DNA from: Flavobacteriales bacterium UBA6057
GTDB taxonomy: Bacteria; Bacteroidota; Bacteroidia; Flavobacteriales_G; Salibacteraceae
Direction of reading: 5' to 3'
DNA length: 64,000 bases
Assembly (NCBI GenBank): GCA_002428995.1
Contig: DIYJ01000018.1
Span: 248,001-312,000, forward strand
This document shows positions 17,605 through 25,821 of the stretch, piece after piece. The first letter of the stretch is position 1; each line of letters starts with the position of its first letter. The translations under genes and the position numbers were made by a program. The notes beneath the pieces are model-generated. The model did not search any database. It was given only the letters and a program-made list of their open reading frames with translations, and had not been told where the DNA came from.

Positions 17605-18888
17605 TTAGAATCTGCGCAGCCAATCGGCCATGCTTTCGGAAGTGGACTTTCCTCCAATGCGTTCTCTCACTTTGGAGTTGTTGTTGACGTTTTGAACGGA
17701 AATATTGGGATAGGCTGTATACCATACCTGTGTCGGAATCTGGTAGAAGCGAGCCCAGCGCTTGAAAGGCTCCTCAGCCTTTGCGCCAGCATAGATCAGG
17801 TTTGTGGTTTTGGGGAAGTTGATGGTATTGGACCAAACCCCTGTCAATCCAACAGCAGCTTTGTCGATGAAGTCCCCAAGGTAGTTTTGCCAGCTTCCGT
17901 CAAAATTGGAAAAGAAGAGCAGGCGTTTGCCTCCATCAAGCAGCACCCAGCGCGCGAAGTGAATCGTGGGAATGCCTCCAAGCTCGCCTTTGTTCCAGTA
18001 ATACTTTCCCAGAAAACCCACGGCCCAAAGCACAAATTTGAGGGTATAAAGTCGGAAGAAACCGGGTTTTACATCCACCAAATGGGTCATCTGATTTTGG
18101 ATCAAAATGTCTTCCCTGCGTGCCAGAATCTGATCTCGTTTCATAGGAATGAGCTGATCTTTCCTGGTATCATGCTTTTCGTGGTAGTGAAGCGTGAGGT
18201 ACCACGCCAACACAAACGGTGCTGTGATTGGAAGTAACCCGATGACTAGAAACAGAAGCAGTAACACCACGGCCAGAAGCTGGCCGTAATAAGCGAGATA
18301 GTACTGAAGCGGAAACGGTTTGGAGAGCTTCTTTGCCCATTCAAGACCTTTAGTGGTGTGTACGTAGGCTTTGATGGCCTTGAAAATGTCATTAGGCTCT
18401 TCACCCTTCCAGGATCGCTTGTTCAGCAAGCCACTTCCAATCCGGTCAAAGAGGCTTTCTTCCTGAGGAATCTGCGCAACCGATCTGCCGCGCGTTCCCG
18501 TGTAGAAGGTGGTGGTGCGGATCTTGTGTTTTTGCAGGTAAGCAATCCTGTTGGCGCTGTTCGCCTTGCCCGGTTCTGGATAACCAACGCAGTGTTCATA
18601 GATCAGATCCAGCCCTTCGCCAGCCACCTCTACAATTTGCTTCAGATGATCGTTCAGCGGACCGTCAAAATTGGTCGACAGGAAAAGGGAAGGAGCAATC
18701 TTCTTTTGGCCAAATGTTCGGCCTTCCACCATCACAAAGCGCATGTAATGAACGGTGGTCAGCTTCTGGAAGGGGAGTTTGTTACTCCTGATCACATCAT
18801 CACCAATGGTGTTGAGCAATGTGCGCAACTCGTCTTCTTTTCCATCCTTGATACTTGCTCTGATGGTGAGCCCGTGCTGGTTGATCAT
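17605..18888 (-). CDS. Membrane protein with duplicated DyP-like domain, unknown function
   Basis: A 427-residue protein I cannot assign to a named family. It contains an internal duplication: THYMRF/ IHFARW, then LSTNFDG / FFSNFDG, a following helix (VEVAGEGLDLIYEH / IDKAAVGLTGVWSN), and TTTFYTGT / TQVWYTAYP, with a closing RIG in both copies. Between the copies lies a hairpin of two membrane segments (LAVVLLLLFLVIGLLPITAP, FVLAWYLTL), so both copies face the same side. The pattern suggests two ferredoxin-like (dimeric alpha/beta) halves, which is also the fold of DyP peroxidases; this is inference. No heme-ligand motif is visible. It sits between a P450 and a DyP gene, and is likely part of the same process. 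Confidence 0.8.
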   Translation of the reverse strand: MINQHGLTIRASIKDGKEDELRTLLNTIGDDVIRSNKLPFQKLTTVHYMRFVMVEGRTFGQKKIAPSLFLSTNFDGPLNDHLKQIVEVAGEGLDLIYEHCVGYPEPGKANSANRIAYLQKHKIRTTTFYTGTRGRSVAQIPQEESLFDRIGSGLLNKRSWKGEEPNDIFKAIKAYVHTTKGLEWAKKLSKPFPLQYYLAYYGQLLAVVLLLLFLVIGLLPITAPFVLAWYLTLHYHEKHDTRKDQLIPMKRDQILARREDILIQNQMTHLVDVKPGFFRLYTLKFVLWAVGFLGKYYWNKGELGGIPTIHFARWVLLDGGKRLLFFSNFDGSWQNYLGDFIDKAAVGLTGVWSNTINFPKTTNLIYAGAKAEEPFKRWARFYQIPTQVWYTAYPNISVQNVNNNSKVRERIGGKSTSESMADWLRRF

Positions 18889-18919
18889 GGTTTAGGCATT
18901 TGGAGGTTAGAGTAGGGGC

Positions 18920-20116
18920 TTATGGGGTTTCAGGGTCAAACTTGAGTACAAACCGATCTGGAAATGCTCCAGTAGAATCGTAGATGATCTTTCCCTCTTT
19001 TCCCGGAGCGATTCTCAGGTTCGGGAGCTTCAGGAGTTCCCGGCAAATGATGGGAAGCTCAAGCTTGTTTACATATTCTCCGAAGCAACGATGCATACCC
19101 CATCCAAAGAGGATGTAATTCTTGTAGCTGCGATCCGTTCGAAAGCTTCCAGGGTTTGAGAATGCATTGGGGTCAAACATAGCCGACCACACCACGCTCC
19201 AAACGGTCTTACCTTTTTTGAATCGCTTACCGCTGCTCAGTTTGGTGTCATGTTCTACATGCCTCAGTAAAACAGGGTTGAACGGGTTGAAGCGCATGGC
19301 TTCGAATGCATAGTTAGAGAGCAATACAAAGTCGTTGTTCTTGGCTGCTTCTTGTGCACCTCTCAAAGCATGAGGCCTCATCAGCAATTGCGACATGATG
19401 TTCACAGCAGATTTCGATATGGTGTCCACTGCACCCAATATGACTCCACTGATGTTTCTGCGAATTCCATCATTGTCCAGGTGTGTGGCAGGGTTATCTT
19501 GCATCCTGATGAGGCGCGCTAAGAGGTCATCGCCATCATAGGTGCCTTTTTTAATGGCTTCCTGCTTTTCCAGTATTAGTTGATCAAGGTATTGGTGCAA
19601 TTCAGCGGCCACTTTTTCAGCCTCTTTGATCTGCTCTTCGTTGTTAGAAAAGTTGAGGAACACATTGTAGAAAATGCTCCGCATCCAATGTTGCATGGTA
19701 GGCATGTCGGGGCCAGGAGTACCACAATACTGGTCCAGGAAGTGCCATGGAATCACCAGCGAGAGCTCCGAAACCATATCGATGCTTCCTGATGGCCGAG
19801 CCTTATCCACCAAATCGCTGGCCGCCTGGCTTACGATCTTCTCAATCCATGCCATGTCATCCCGTTTCACCGCTTTTTGCAGGATTTCCGATTCCCTCGT
19901 TTCCTGCGGGCTTCGGTCCATTCCAAGAATGAAAGGTCCTGTGTATTTGTCGATGTTGGGCGCGTTGATCTGAGAAATGGTGAAATCGGTATCTCGATCC
20001 AGGATCTCGGTCACATCCCGATGCCGGAACACGAAATAGTTCTTCCCAAATCGCACCACAGGCAAAAAACTACGGAGCAGCCGGAATACCAGTAGGGTAA
20101 GTTTCTGTTTCAGCAT
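18920..20116 (-). CDS. Cytochrome P450
   Basis: A 398-residue P450 (420 if the ATG at 20182 is used). I prefer the ATG at 20116, because the earlier codons are an unusual Cys/Trp-rich extension and family proteins of this type begin with a short hydrophobic helix as MLKQKLTLLVFRLLRSFLPV does. The heme-thiolate motif FGWGMHRCFG ends near Cys344. Another conserved element is AFEAMRFNPFNP (ExxR). The oxygen-binding helix I has ISGVILGAVDTISKSAVNIM, where the usual (A/G)Gx(D/E)T is represented by GAVDT. No reductase gene lies in the window. It heads the P450 / duplicated-domain / DyP operon. Confidence 0.93.
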   Translation of the reverse strand: MLKQKLTLLVFRLLRSFLPVVRFGKNYFVFRHRDVTEILDRDTDFTISQINAPNIDKYTGPFILGMDRSPQETRESEILQKAVKRDDMAWIEKIVSQAASDLVDKARPSGSIDMVSELSLVIPWHFLDQYCGTPGPDMPTMQHWMRSIFYNVFLNFSNNEEQIKEAEKVAAELHQYLDQLILEKQEAIKKGTYDGDDLLARLIRMQDNPATHLDNDGIRRNISGVILGAVDTISKSAVNIMSQLLMRPHALRGAQEAAKNNDFVLLSNYAFEAMRFNPFNPVLLRHVEHDTKLSSGKRFKKGKTVWSVVWSAMFDPNAFSNPGSFRTDRSYKNYILFGWGMHRCFGEYVNKLELPIICRELLKLPNLRIAPGKEGKIIYDSTGAFPDRFVLKFDPETP

Positions 20117-20445
20117 GGCAGGGTTAGCAGGGAATATAATCCCACTCCAATCAAAAATGGAACAGCCGTAAAGGGAAGGCAATAGTTATAAATAGCCTAA
20201 AATCAGGAAGGAAGACTTCCTGTTAGGTGATGAGGTGAGTGAGTTTTACCATCATCTAAGCAGAGGTTACCTTGGTTAAAAAGCTGCCAGCTATAGTCGA
20301 GGTTCATTCAACGATGTTCTCGTTGAGGTTGAAGTTGAGATTGGGGGTGAGCTTTGTGGGCTATCAGCTCCCGATTGCCGGTATTGCAATTTCAGGGTTT
20401 CACGCACCCGGTCTCTACCTTGGAATTCCTTCCAGTACTGTTACT
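20117..20445. repeat. Intergenic gap with GTTGAGGTTGAAG-type repeat
   Basis: About 330 bases upstream of the P450. It holds a low-complexity run at 20321-20351 (GTTGAGGTTGAAGTTGAGA followed by TTGGGGGTGAG), one copy of a family also at 25731-25755, 49781-49820 and 49869-49903. A fragment GCTATCAGCTC near 20362 resembles the separate AGCTGATAGCT family. It borders the 3' end of the hemerythrin gene. I see no gene in the gap. Confidence 0.6.
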
Positions 20446-20886
20446 TCAAGGCTTCTTCAATCGATCATCCAACTTCTCGAGTATCTCAGGACACTTCTTC
20501 TGCAGAAGTTCAAAGAATTGACGCTCTTCCTTGCGCACGTGTTCATCTAGCAGATGGCCTAATGAATCCATGGCCAGCAAAACGTTTGCATCTGCTTCGA
20601 GGCGCTGAAAGCCCGTTTCAATTTCTACGTGATCGTCCTGCAGTTCATAAATCAACTGATCTATGGTTGGGTCAATACCAGCGACTGCAGGAAAGAGAAT
20701 GGCTTCTTCGCGCTCAATGTGAGGTTTGATCACCGATTCGTAATGCTCCATGGCATAACCGAGCTTACCGGGAACAGTCTTGGGTAGGCGCGCATATTCC
20801 GGAGCGCCCTTCTTGAGCAGCTGTGCTACGATCAGAAACTGATGGTGTTCCCTGCTCAGGTGTGCCAGCTGTTCGTGCCGTGTCAT
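20446..20886 (-). CDS. Hemerythrin-like (HHE) domain protein
   Basis: A 146-residue four-helix protein with the carboxylate-bridged di-iron pattern: HLSREHH in helix 1, IKPHIEREEAILFP in helix 2 (H-x3-E), LQDDHVEIE in helix 3, LLDEHVRKEERQFF in helix 4 (H-x4-E). Such proteins bind O2, sense oxygen or protect iron enzymes. It is cytoplasmic. It is the last gene of an overlapping operon, its ATG overlapping the HEAT gene by 4 bases. Family assignment is firm; its exact job is not known. Confidence 0.9.
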   Translation of the reverse strand: MTRHEQLAHLSREHHQFLIVAQLLKKGAPEYARLPKTVPGKLGYAMEHYESVIKPHIEREEAILFPAVAGIDPTIDQLIYELQDDHVEIETGFQRLEADANVLLAMDSLGHLLDEHVRKEERQFFELLQKKCPEILEKLDDRLKKP

Positions 20887-21422
20887 TGCAGCAAGTGGTC
20901 CACCAGGGTTTCCCGAATGCCCTCGAGCAACAAGTGAGAATCTTTATTCTCTTTCAGCGCTGCATCCAGCAGTTTAATGGACTTTGCCAACTCACGATCG
21001 GAATATCCCTCTGTGTTTTCGATCACACTCAGCGCCTCTACAGCGGTCATGTAATCTCCTGTGGTAGCGGCTTCTACAATGATGCTCAAGTGCTCGCTTA
21101 CATCCAGCCCAGACTGCCAAAAGGCGCCAATAATGATGAACCTTACATCCTTGTAGTCAGGGTTTTGAAGGGCCTCAATCAACGGAGGGACGCATGCAGT
21201 GTCCTTCAGCGAAAAGAGTATCTTTTCCAACAATACCCTTACATCATCTGAAGGACCGCTTTTTACCAGGTTCAGCATCTGAGGGATCATCTCGCTGCTT
21301 CCTTCATGCGGGATGCGCTTGAGCGCAGCGATGACCTTTCGTTCATCCTTCGATTCCAAATCCTTCGTCAGGTTATTGATGACCTGCTTTCGCTTCGCCT
21401 GTTCGTCTTCTTGCTTTGTCAC
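20883..21422 (-). CDS. HEAT-repeat protein
   Basis: A 179-residue, all-helical, soluble protein. At least four HEAT-like repeats are visible: DERKVIAALKRIPHEGSSEM, GPSDDVRVLLEKILFSLKDT, YKDVRFIIIGAFWQSGLD and GDYMTAVEALSVIENTEGYS. Such repeats serve as protein-protein scaffolds. No catalytic residues are visible. It overlaps both the upstream monooxygenase-like gene (4 bases) and the downstream hemerythrin-like gene (4 bases), so expression is coupled. It may hold the neighbouring proteins together, but this is a guess. Confidence 0.8.
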   Translation of the reverse strand: MTKQEDEQAKRKQVINNLTKDLESKDERKVIAALKRIPHEGSSEMIPQMLNLVKSGPSDDVRVLLEKILFSLKDTACVPPLIEALQNPDYKDVRFIIIGAFWQSGLDVSEHLSIIVEAATTGDYMTAVEALSVIENTEGYSDRELAKSIKLLDAALKENKDSHLLLEGIRETLVDHLLQ

Positions 21423-21712
21423 GCTTCGTTTCGCTTTTCCAGGCTCCAGGCCTGTGGTTTATCGTTGAATAATTTCTTGGTTCGGCTCCAGGTGTCTTTA
21501 AAAAGCTCCGAGTTCCGATAGTTGTTCAAATGCTCTTCGCTTTCCCAGAAACTGTAGGTCATAAAGACGTTGGACTCCTTCACATCTTGTAGCAGTTCCA
21601 CTTTGGAACAACCTTCGAAGGCCACGATCTTGTTGCGTGACGCTTCAAAAATAGCTTCGAAGTCACCTGTTTTGTCTTGCTGGAAAGACATGCGCACGAT
21701 TCTAATGATCAT
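21419..21712 (-). CDS. Antibiotic biosynthesis monooxygenase-like (ABM) protein
   Basis: A 97-residue single-domain protein of the dimeric alpha/beta-barrel class. The start MIIRIVRMSFQQDKTGDFEA, then FEGCSKVELLQDVKESN and FMTYSFWESEEHLNNYRNSE, follow the ABM pattern (strand, helix, strand pair, helix). Members are cofactor-free monooxygenases, heme-degrading enzymes or small-molecule binders; the present protein has no obvious heme-degradation Asn-Trp-Phe triad that I could place. It overlaps the SAM hydrolase-family gene by 11 bases and the HEAT gene by 4. Confidence 0.8.
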   Translation of the reverse strand: MIIRIVRMSFQQDKTGDFEAIFEASRNKIVAFEGCSKVELLQDVKESNVFMTYSFWESEEHLNNYRNSELFKDTWSRTKKLFNDKPQAWSLEKRNEA

Positions 21713-22487
21713 AAAACTCGATGATTATCATTTCTCCGGTTTTCAGGCCGAGTAGGTTGGAGGCATGCCCCTGATTCAATGCAATTTCGAGGTAGCCAGC
21801 ACTGTTGAACAAAGCGAGCCGATCACCTTCGCCTGCATCGCTGTAGCGCTTGCTGATACTTTCAATGCCATAATCTGCTTCCCGAAACCCGATCATGAAT
21901 TCTCGACCGCGCGATTGGGTTTGCATCATTTCACGAGTAATATTCGTGATGGCATTTCCATAGCTGTCTACATACACCACCGTGCCTCGAATGTAGTCTT
22001 GTCCCAACACGGGCTGCATGAGTGTTCTGCGCTCAAAGGTTTCGAGCCTTCGGCCAATCACCTCCAATGTGCCTCCTCTGGCCAGATGACAGGCGGCCGG
22101 AGCATAGAGATCGCGCAAGGGAAAGGTGAGCTGGTCCGTATCTAGCTTTTGGGTAAGCTCTACGAGTGTGTCAGGCTGCTGCTCCGCAATGAGGCTGAAA
22201 AAACCATTGTCAGGAGCCAGGATGTATTGATTCCGATAGCGAATGCCTAAGTGTGGAAGCTCATCTACAGAGCCGCTGGCAACCCCAATCATGTGAATGG
22301 TGTCCTTAGGAAAGTCGTTGAAGACATTTTGCAGGACAAAAGCTGCCTGCGCAATGTTGAATGGATCCACATGGTTGTGAATGTCGATCACCTGAACATC
22401 ACTGAGCTGGCTAAAGATCTTCGCCTTCAGAGAGGCGAGGTAAAAATCCCGGTTTCCCAGGTCACTTATGAGGGTAATAATGGGCAT
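21702..22487 (-). CDS. SAM hydroxide adenosyltransferase / SAM hydrolase (DUF62 family)
   Basis: A 261-residue protein of the S-adenosyl-L-methionine hydrolase (adenosine-forming) family, related to the fluorinase and chlorinase. Seen: ITLISDLGNRDFYLASLKAKI (the Asp of the N-terminal SDxG signature), VIDIHNHVDPFNIAQAAFVL, IHMIGVASGSVDELP, ILAPDNGFFSL and YVDSYGNAITNIT. The family splits SAM to adenosine and methionine by water attack. Cytoplasmic. The first gene of the four-gene overlapping operon ending with the hemerythrin-like protein; it is divergent from phoH across a 93-base gap. Confidence 0.9.
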   Translation of the reverse strand: MPIITLISDLGNRDFYLASLKAKIFSQLSDVQVIDIHNHVDPFNIAQAAFVLQNVFNDFPKDTIHMIGVASGSVDELPHLGIRYRNQYILAPDNGFFSLIAEQQPDTLVELTQKLDTDQLTFPLRDLYAPAACHLARGGTLEVIGRRLETFERRTLMQPVLGQDYIRGTVVYVDSYGNAITNITREMMQTQSRGREFMIGFREADYGIESISKRYSDAGEGDRLALFNSAGYLEIALNQGHASNLLGLKTGEMIIIEFYDH

Positions 22488-22580
22488 GAAATCACCTGAA
22501 ATCAGGCGCTGGAAAATTCATTTCTTTGCGATGCGCGAAGTTAGAAATAGTTGAATCCGAACATTAACCACTGAACCTGC

Positions 22581-23531
22581 TTGCAAGAAATCATCATTCA
22601 ATTTGAAGACATCCACCCCGTGGAGCTTTTAGGGGCAAACAATGCCAATCTTCAAATCATCAAACAGCACTTTCCGCAACTCAAAATCATCGCAAGAGGA
22701 AATCAACTCAAGGCCATTGGGCCTGAAGATGAGTTGGTACGTTTTGAAAAGCGATGGAAGGAACTGGCGCAGTTTCAGGCGAAGTATCAGCGATTGAACG
22801 AGCGCGACACGGTCAACCTTCTCAGCATGGGAGTGCCCAAGGTGAAGGACATAGATCATGTGTTGCTGTATGGAAATGACGGACGTGTGATCAAGGCGCG
22901 CACGCCCAACCAGCTCAAAATGGTGGAACTGTCTGAAGACAACGACATGATGTTTGCCATCGGTCCTGCTGGAACGGGTAAGACCTACACAGCCGTGGCG
23001 CTTGCCGTAAGAGCGCTGAAGGACAAGGAAGTTCAACGGATTGTGTTGACGCGCCCCGCGGTGGAGGCTGGAGAAAGCCTCGGGTTTCTGCCCGGAGATC
23101 TCAAAGACAAGCTCGATCCATACTTGCGTCCTCTTTACGATGCGCTGATCGACATGTTACCCTATGATAAGCTCACGAAGTATCTGGAACGTCAAACGAT
23201 CGAAATTGCACCATTGGCTTTCATGCGCGGACGAACGCTGAGCAATGCCTTTGTGATTCTGGATGAAGCTCAGAACGCGAGTGAAAACCAAATGAAGATG
23301 TTCCTTACCCGTATGGGGCAAGGGTCGAGGTTCATTGTAACTGGTGACCTTAGCCAGATTGATCTTCCAAAGAGCCAACCTTCAGGACTCAAGCAAGTAG
23401 TTCCGATGCTGGATGGAGTGGAAGGTATTGGCATGGTGAAGCTGGACAAGCGTGATGTGGTGCGCCACAAGCTGGTGGAGAAGATCATACTTCGCTACGA
23501 GGAAACAGAAAACTCAAAACCTAAACGATAG
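22581..23531 (+). CDS. phoH: PhoH family ATPase
   Basis: A PhoH-like P-loop ATPase of 316 residues. The family N-terminus (EIIIQFEDIHPVELLGANN) precedes an RNA-binding-like KH-type segment. Walker A GPAGTGKT lies near residue 134, Walker B is FVILDEAQNA, and a third motif is FIVTGDLSQIDLP. PhoH proteins are linked to RNA metabolism and phosphate stress. The start is a TTG: an in-frame TGA 9 bases before it leaves no ATG or GTG upstream, and the next Met lies beyond the conserved start. It ends 4 bases before purC, so the two are one operon. Confidence 0.93.
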   Translation: MQEIIIQFEDIHPVELLGANNANLQIIKQHFPQLKIIARGNQLKAIGPEDELVRFEKRWKELAQFQAKYQRLNERDTVNLLSMGVPKVKDIDHVLLYGNDGRVIKARTPNQLKMVELSEDNDMMFAIGPAGTGKTYTAVALAVRALKDKEVQRIVLTRPAVEAGESLGFLPGDLKDKLDPYLRPLYDALIDMLPYDKLTKYLERQTIEIAPLAFMRGRTLSNAFVILDEAQNASENQMKMFLTRMGQGSRFIVTGDLSQIDLPKSQPSGLKQVVPMLDGVEGIGMVKLDKRDVVRHKLVEKIILRYEETENSKPKR

Positions 23532-23535
23532 AGCC

Positions 23536-24486
23536 ATGGAGGCATTGAAGGAAACCAACTTCCATTTTCCCAACCAAAAGGGCATGTACCGTGGCAAGGT
23601 GCGCGATGTGTATTTCATTGGCGATGACATCCTGGTGATGGTAGCGAGTGATCGCATCTCAGCCTTTGATTACATCCTGCCTAAGGGAATTACTTATAAA
23701 GGTCAGGTACTGAACCAGCTTGCTGCCCGCTTTTTGGATGCTACGCGTGATATTGTTCCCAACTGGATGCTGGCCATGCCCGACCCGAACGTAACGATCG
23801 GGAAGAAGTGCGAGCCTTTCAAGGTGGAGATGGTGATTCGTGGTTACCTCAGCGGCCATGCATGGCGCGAATACCGATCCGGGAAGCGCATGATCTGCGG
23901 TGTGGAAATGCCGGATGGGATGAAGGAAAGCGATCGTTTTCCCGAACCGATCATCACACCTGCCACGAAGGCCGATGAAGGGCATGATGAGGACATTTCC
24001 CGCGAGGAAATCATTCGCCAGGGAATTGTTTCAGAAGAGCATTATGTGAAGCTGGAGGAATACACAAGAGCGCTTTACCAGCGAGGCACAGAGATCGCTG
24101 CGGCTCAGAACCTCATTCTGGTAGACACCAAGTATGAGTTCGGTTTAGACAGTGACGGACAAATCACACTGATTGATGAGATCCACACTCCTGACAGTTC
24201 ACGCTACTTCTATGCCGATGGGTATGCCGAGCGGCAGGCGAGGGGAGAAGAGCAAAAGCAATTGAGTAAGGAATTTGTGCGCCAATGGCTGATTTCCAAT
24301 GGCTTCCAGGGATTGGAAGGGCAGCAGATGCCTGAGATGCCAGACAGTTTTGTAGAAACGGTAACGGAGCGCTACGTGGAGCTTTACGAGAGAATTGTAG
24401 GTGGACGCTTTGTGAAATCAGATACCAGCAAGATCAGCGCTCGGGTAGAGGCCAACATTGCAGATTGGCTGATCAATTCACAGTAG
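23536..24486 (+). CDS. purC: Phosphoribosylaminoimidazole-succinocarboxamide synthase
   Basis: SAICAR synthase joins aspartate to CAIR in de novo purine synthesis. The ATG at 23536 gives a 316-residue long-type enzyme. Motifs: YRGKVRDVYFIGDD (ATP loop), VASDRISAFDYILPKGI, CEPFKVEMVIRGYLSGHAW, then ILVDTKYEFGLDSDGQI and LIDEIHTPDSSRY. The open frame extends 28 codons into phoH, but the family start is clear. The last 14 bases overlap the convergent 24473..25000 gene. Confidence 0.96.
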   Translation: MEALKETNFHFPNQKGMYRGKVRDVYFIGDDILVMVASDRISAFDYILPKGITYKGQVLNQLAARFLDATRDIVPNWMLAMPDPNVTIGKKCEPFKVEMVIRGYLSGHAWREYRSGKRMICGVEMPDGMKESDRFPEPIITPATKADEGHDEDISREEIIRQGIVSEEHYVKLEEYTRALYQRGTEIAAAQNLILVDTKYEFGLDSDGQITLIDEIHTPDSSRYFYADGYAERQARGEEQKQLSKEFVRQWLISNGFQGLEGQQMPEMPDSFVETVTERYVELYERIVGGRFVKSDTSKISARVEANIADWLINSQ

Positions 24487-25000
24487 ACGTTCGGATGTCT
24501 TTCATCAGACTGCGGGTGTACTTTTCGTCAAAGTAGAAATCTGTTCTGCGATCGTCAAAACCGATGATCGCGCTGGGGTATTCGTACAGCGTTTCGTCTT
24601 TCACCTTGTTGCCTTCCTCGGGGACCAAACCAATGTCAAAATCAAAGTAGTAGGTATTGTCGTCTTCTGCGGGCAAATTGGTGTTTACCGAGATGCGCTT
24701 TGAAACATAACCACTCTTCGTAAGCTGGATCGTGTAGTGGTGGCCATCCAGAAGCTGGAACTTGAACTTCCCGTTTTTCTTGGTGTAAAAGGCTGAAACT
24801 ACTTCGTTGCCTTCGAATAGCTCAACATTAACGGCTTTCACGGTCTTGTCTTTTTCATCGGTAATTTGACCGCTGATGACGAGTGCGGTGAAACCCTCTT
24901 CTTCTGCTGGAGCGTCCGAATCCACTTCATCCTGAGCACGGATGTGTGAAGCAAACGTTAAAACCAGCAGGGTAGCAACCAACTTAATACCGTATTTCAT
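24473..25000 (-). CDS. Secreted carboxypeptidase regulatory-like domain protein
   Basis: A 175-residue exported protein. The signal peptide (MKYGIKLVATLLVLTFASHIRAQ) is followed by an acidic linker and a prealbumin-like domain: ISGQITDEKDKTVKAVNVEL, then KNGKFKFQLLDGHHYTIQL and KSGYVSKRISVNTNLP. This Ig-like domain is common in Bacteroidota, often as part of surface proteins. No further domain or T9SS tail is seen. The C-terminus ends FYFDEKYTRSLMKDIRTS. It overlaps the end of purC by 14 bases. Confidence 0.75.
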   Translation of the reverse strand: MKYGIKLVATLLVLTFASHIRAQDEVDSDAPAEEEGFTALVISGQITDEKDKTVKAVNVELFEGNEVVSAFYTKKNGKFKFQLLDGHHYTIQLTKSGYVSKRISVNTNLPAEDDNTYYFDFDIGLVPEEGNKVKDETLYEYPSAIIGFDDRRTDFYFDEKYTRSLMKDIRTSTVN

Positions 25001-25084
25001 AGCTCGAAAGACTGTTTCAAGTACCTAAGTTCTAGAAAAATCAACAGCAAACCAAAATATTCTCTGCTATTCGCCACCGGTTGG

Positions 25085-25723
25085 ATGTTTATTATTTGGG
25101 CGGTCTTCCTCCTGAATGAGTATTTCCAATTGGGATGGAAGCAGTATGGCATCCATCCACGAGAATTTTCGGGCCTTATCGGCCTGATCACTTATCCTCT
25201 TCTTCATGGAGACTGGAGCCATTTGATCGATAACACAACCACCGGTTTTGTGCTTTTGCTGGGACTTTATTCGTTCTACGGTGTAGTGGCGTGGAGGGTT
25301 ATGTTCTGGAGTTGGATTATGAGTGGTTTGTGGATTTGGGTAGCGGCTCGTGATGGCAATCACATCGGATTCAGTGGGGTAATCTATGCCATGGCCTCAT
25401 TCATTTTTTTCTCCGGGTTGTTCAGAAGGTATTTCCGTCTGATGGCTTTATCAGGCGTTGTGGTGTTTCTGTATGGCTCCATGGTGTGGGGAGTATTACC
25501 CATTCAGCCGAGAATTTCGTGGGAAGGTCACTTGTTTGGTGCCATCGCTGGATTGATCCTCGCCATCTATTTCCGCATGGAAGGCCCTCAACGCCCCAAG
25601 TACAGTTGGGAGTTGGAAGAAGAGGAGGACGATGACGAAGACTGGCAAGATCCTCAGCCCCCGAGAGGAGTCTCAACGGGAGTTCGCTATATCTACATTA
25701 AGAAAGAGCCTGAGAACGAGTAA
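25085..25723 (+). CDS. Rhomboid family intramembrane serine protease
   Basis: A six-segment membrane protease. Catalytic elements: HGDWSHLIDN in the second segment, GFSG with the nucleophile Ser in the fourth (HIGFSGVIYA), and the catalytic His in SWEGHLFGAIAG. The C-terminal tail is rich in Glu/Asp (EEEEDDDEDW), cytoplasmic. The start is uncertain: the ATG at 25085 falls inside the first hydrophobic segment, while the frame is open upstream and encodes a basic stretch (RKINSKPKY) and LLFATGW that look like the true N-terminus. No ATG, GTG or TTG lies there. Divergent from 24473..25000. Confidence 0.85.
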   Translation: MFIIWAVFLLNEYFQLGWKQYGIHPREFSGLIGLITYPLLHGDWSHLIDNTTTGFVLLLGLYSFYGVVAWRVMFWSWIMSGLWIWVAARDGNHIGFSGVIYAMASFIFFSGLFRRYFRLMALSGVVVFLYGSMVWGVLPIQPRISWEGHLFGAIAGLILAIYFRMEGPQRPKYSWELEEEEDDDEDWQDPQPPRGVSTGVRYIYIKKEPENE

Positions 25724-25730
25724 GGGGAAA

Positions 25731-25815
25731 CTTCAATTACAACTTCAACCGCAACACATTGGTTTCAGCCGCGGCCTGGAATAGAATGCTAGCCACTTAT
25801 AGCTGATAGCTATCT
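25731..25815. repeat. Two dispersed repeats between rhomboid and dnaN
   Basis: A GTTGAGGTTGAAG-type unit at 25731-25755 reads, on the minus strand, GTTGCGGTTGAAGTTGTAAT followed by TGAAG. An AGCTGATAGCT-type unit at 25788-25815 reads GCTAGCCACTTATAGCTGAT followed by AGCTATC, and ends 7 bases before the dnaN stop. The rhomboid gene and dnaN converge here. The pairing of the two families is also seen at 49720-50046. Confidence 0.65.
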
Positions 25816-25821
25816 AGTCTC

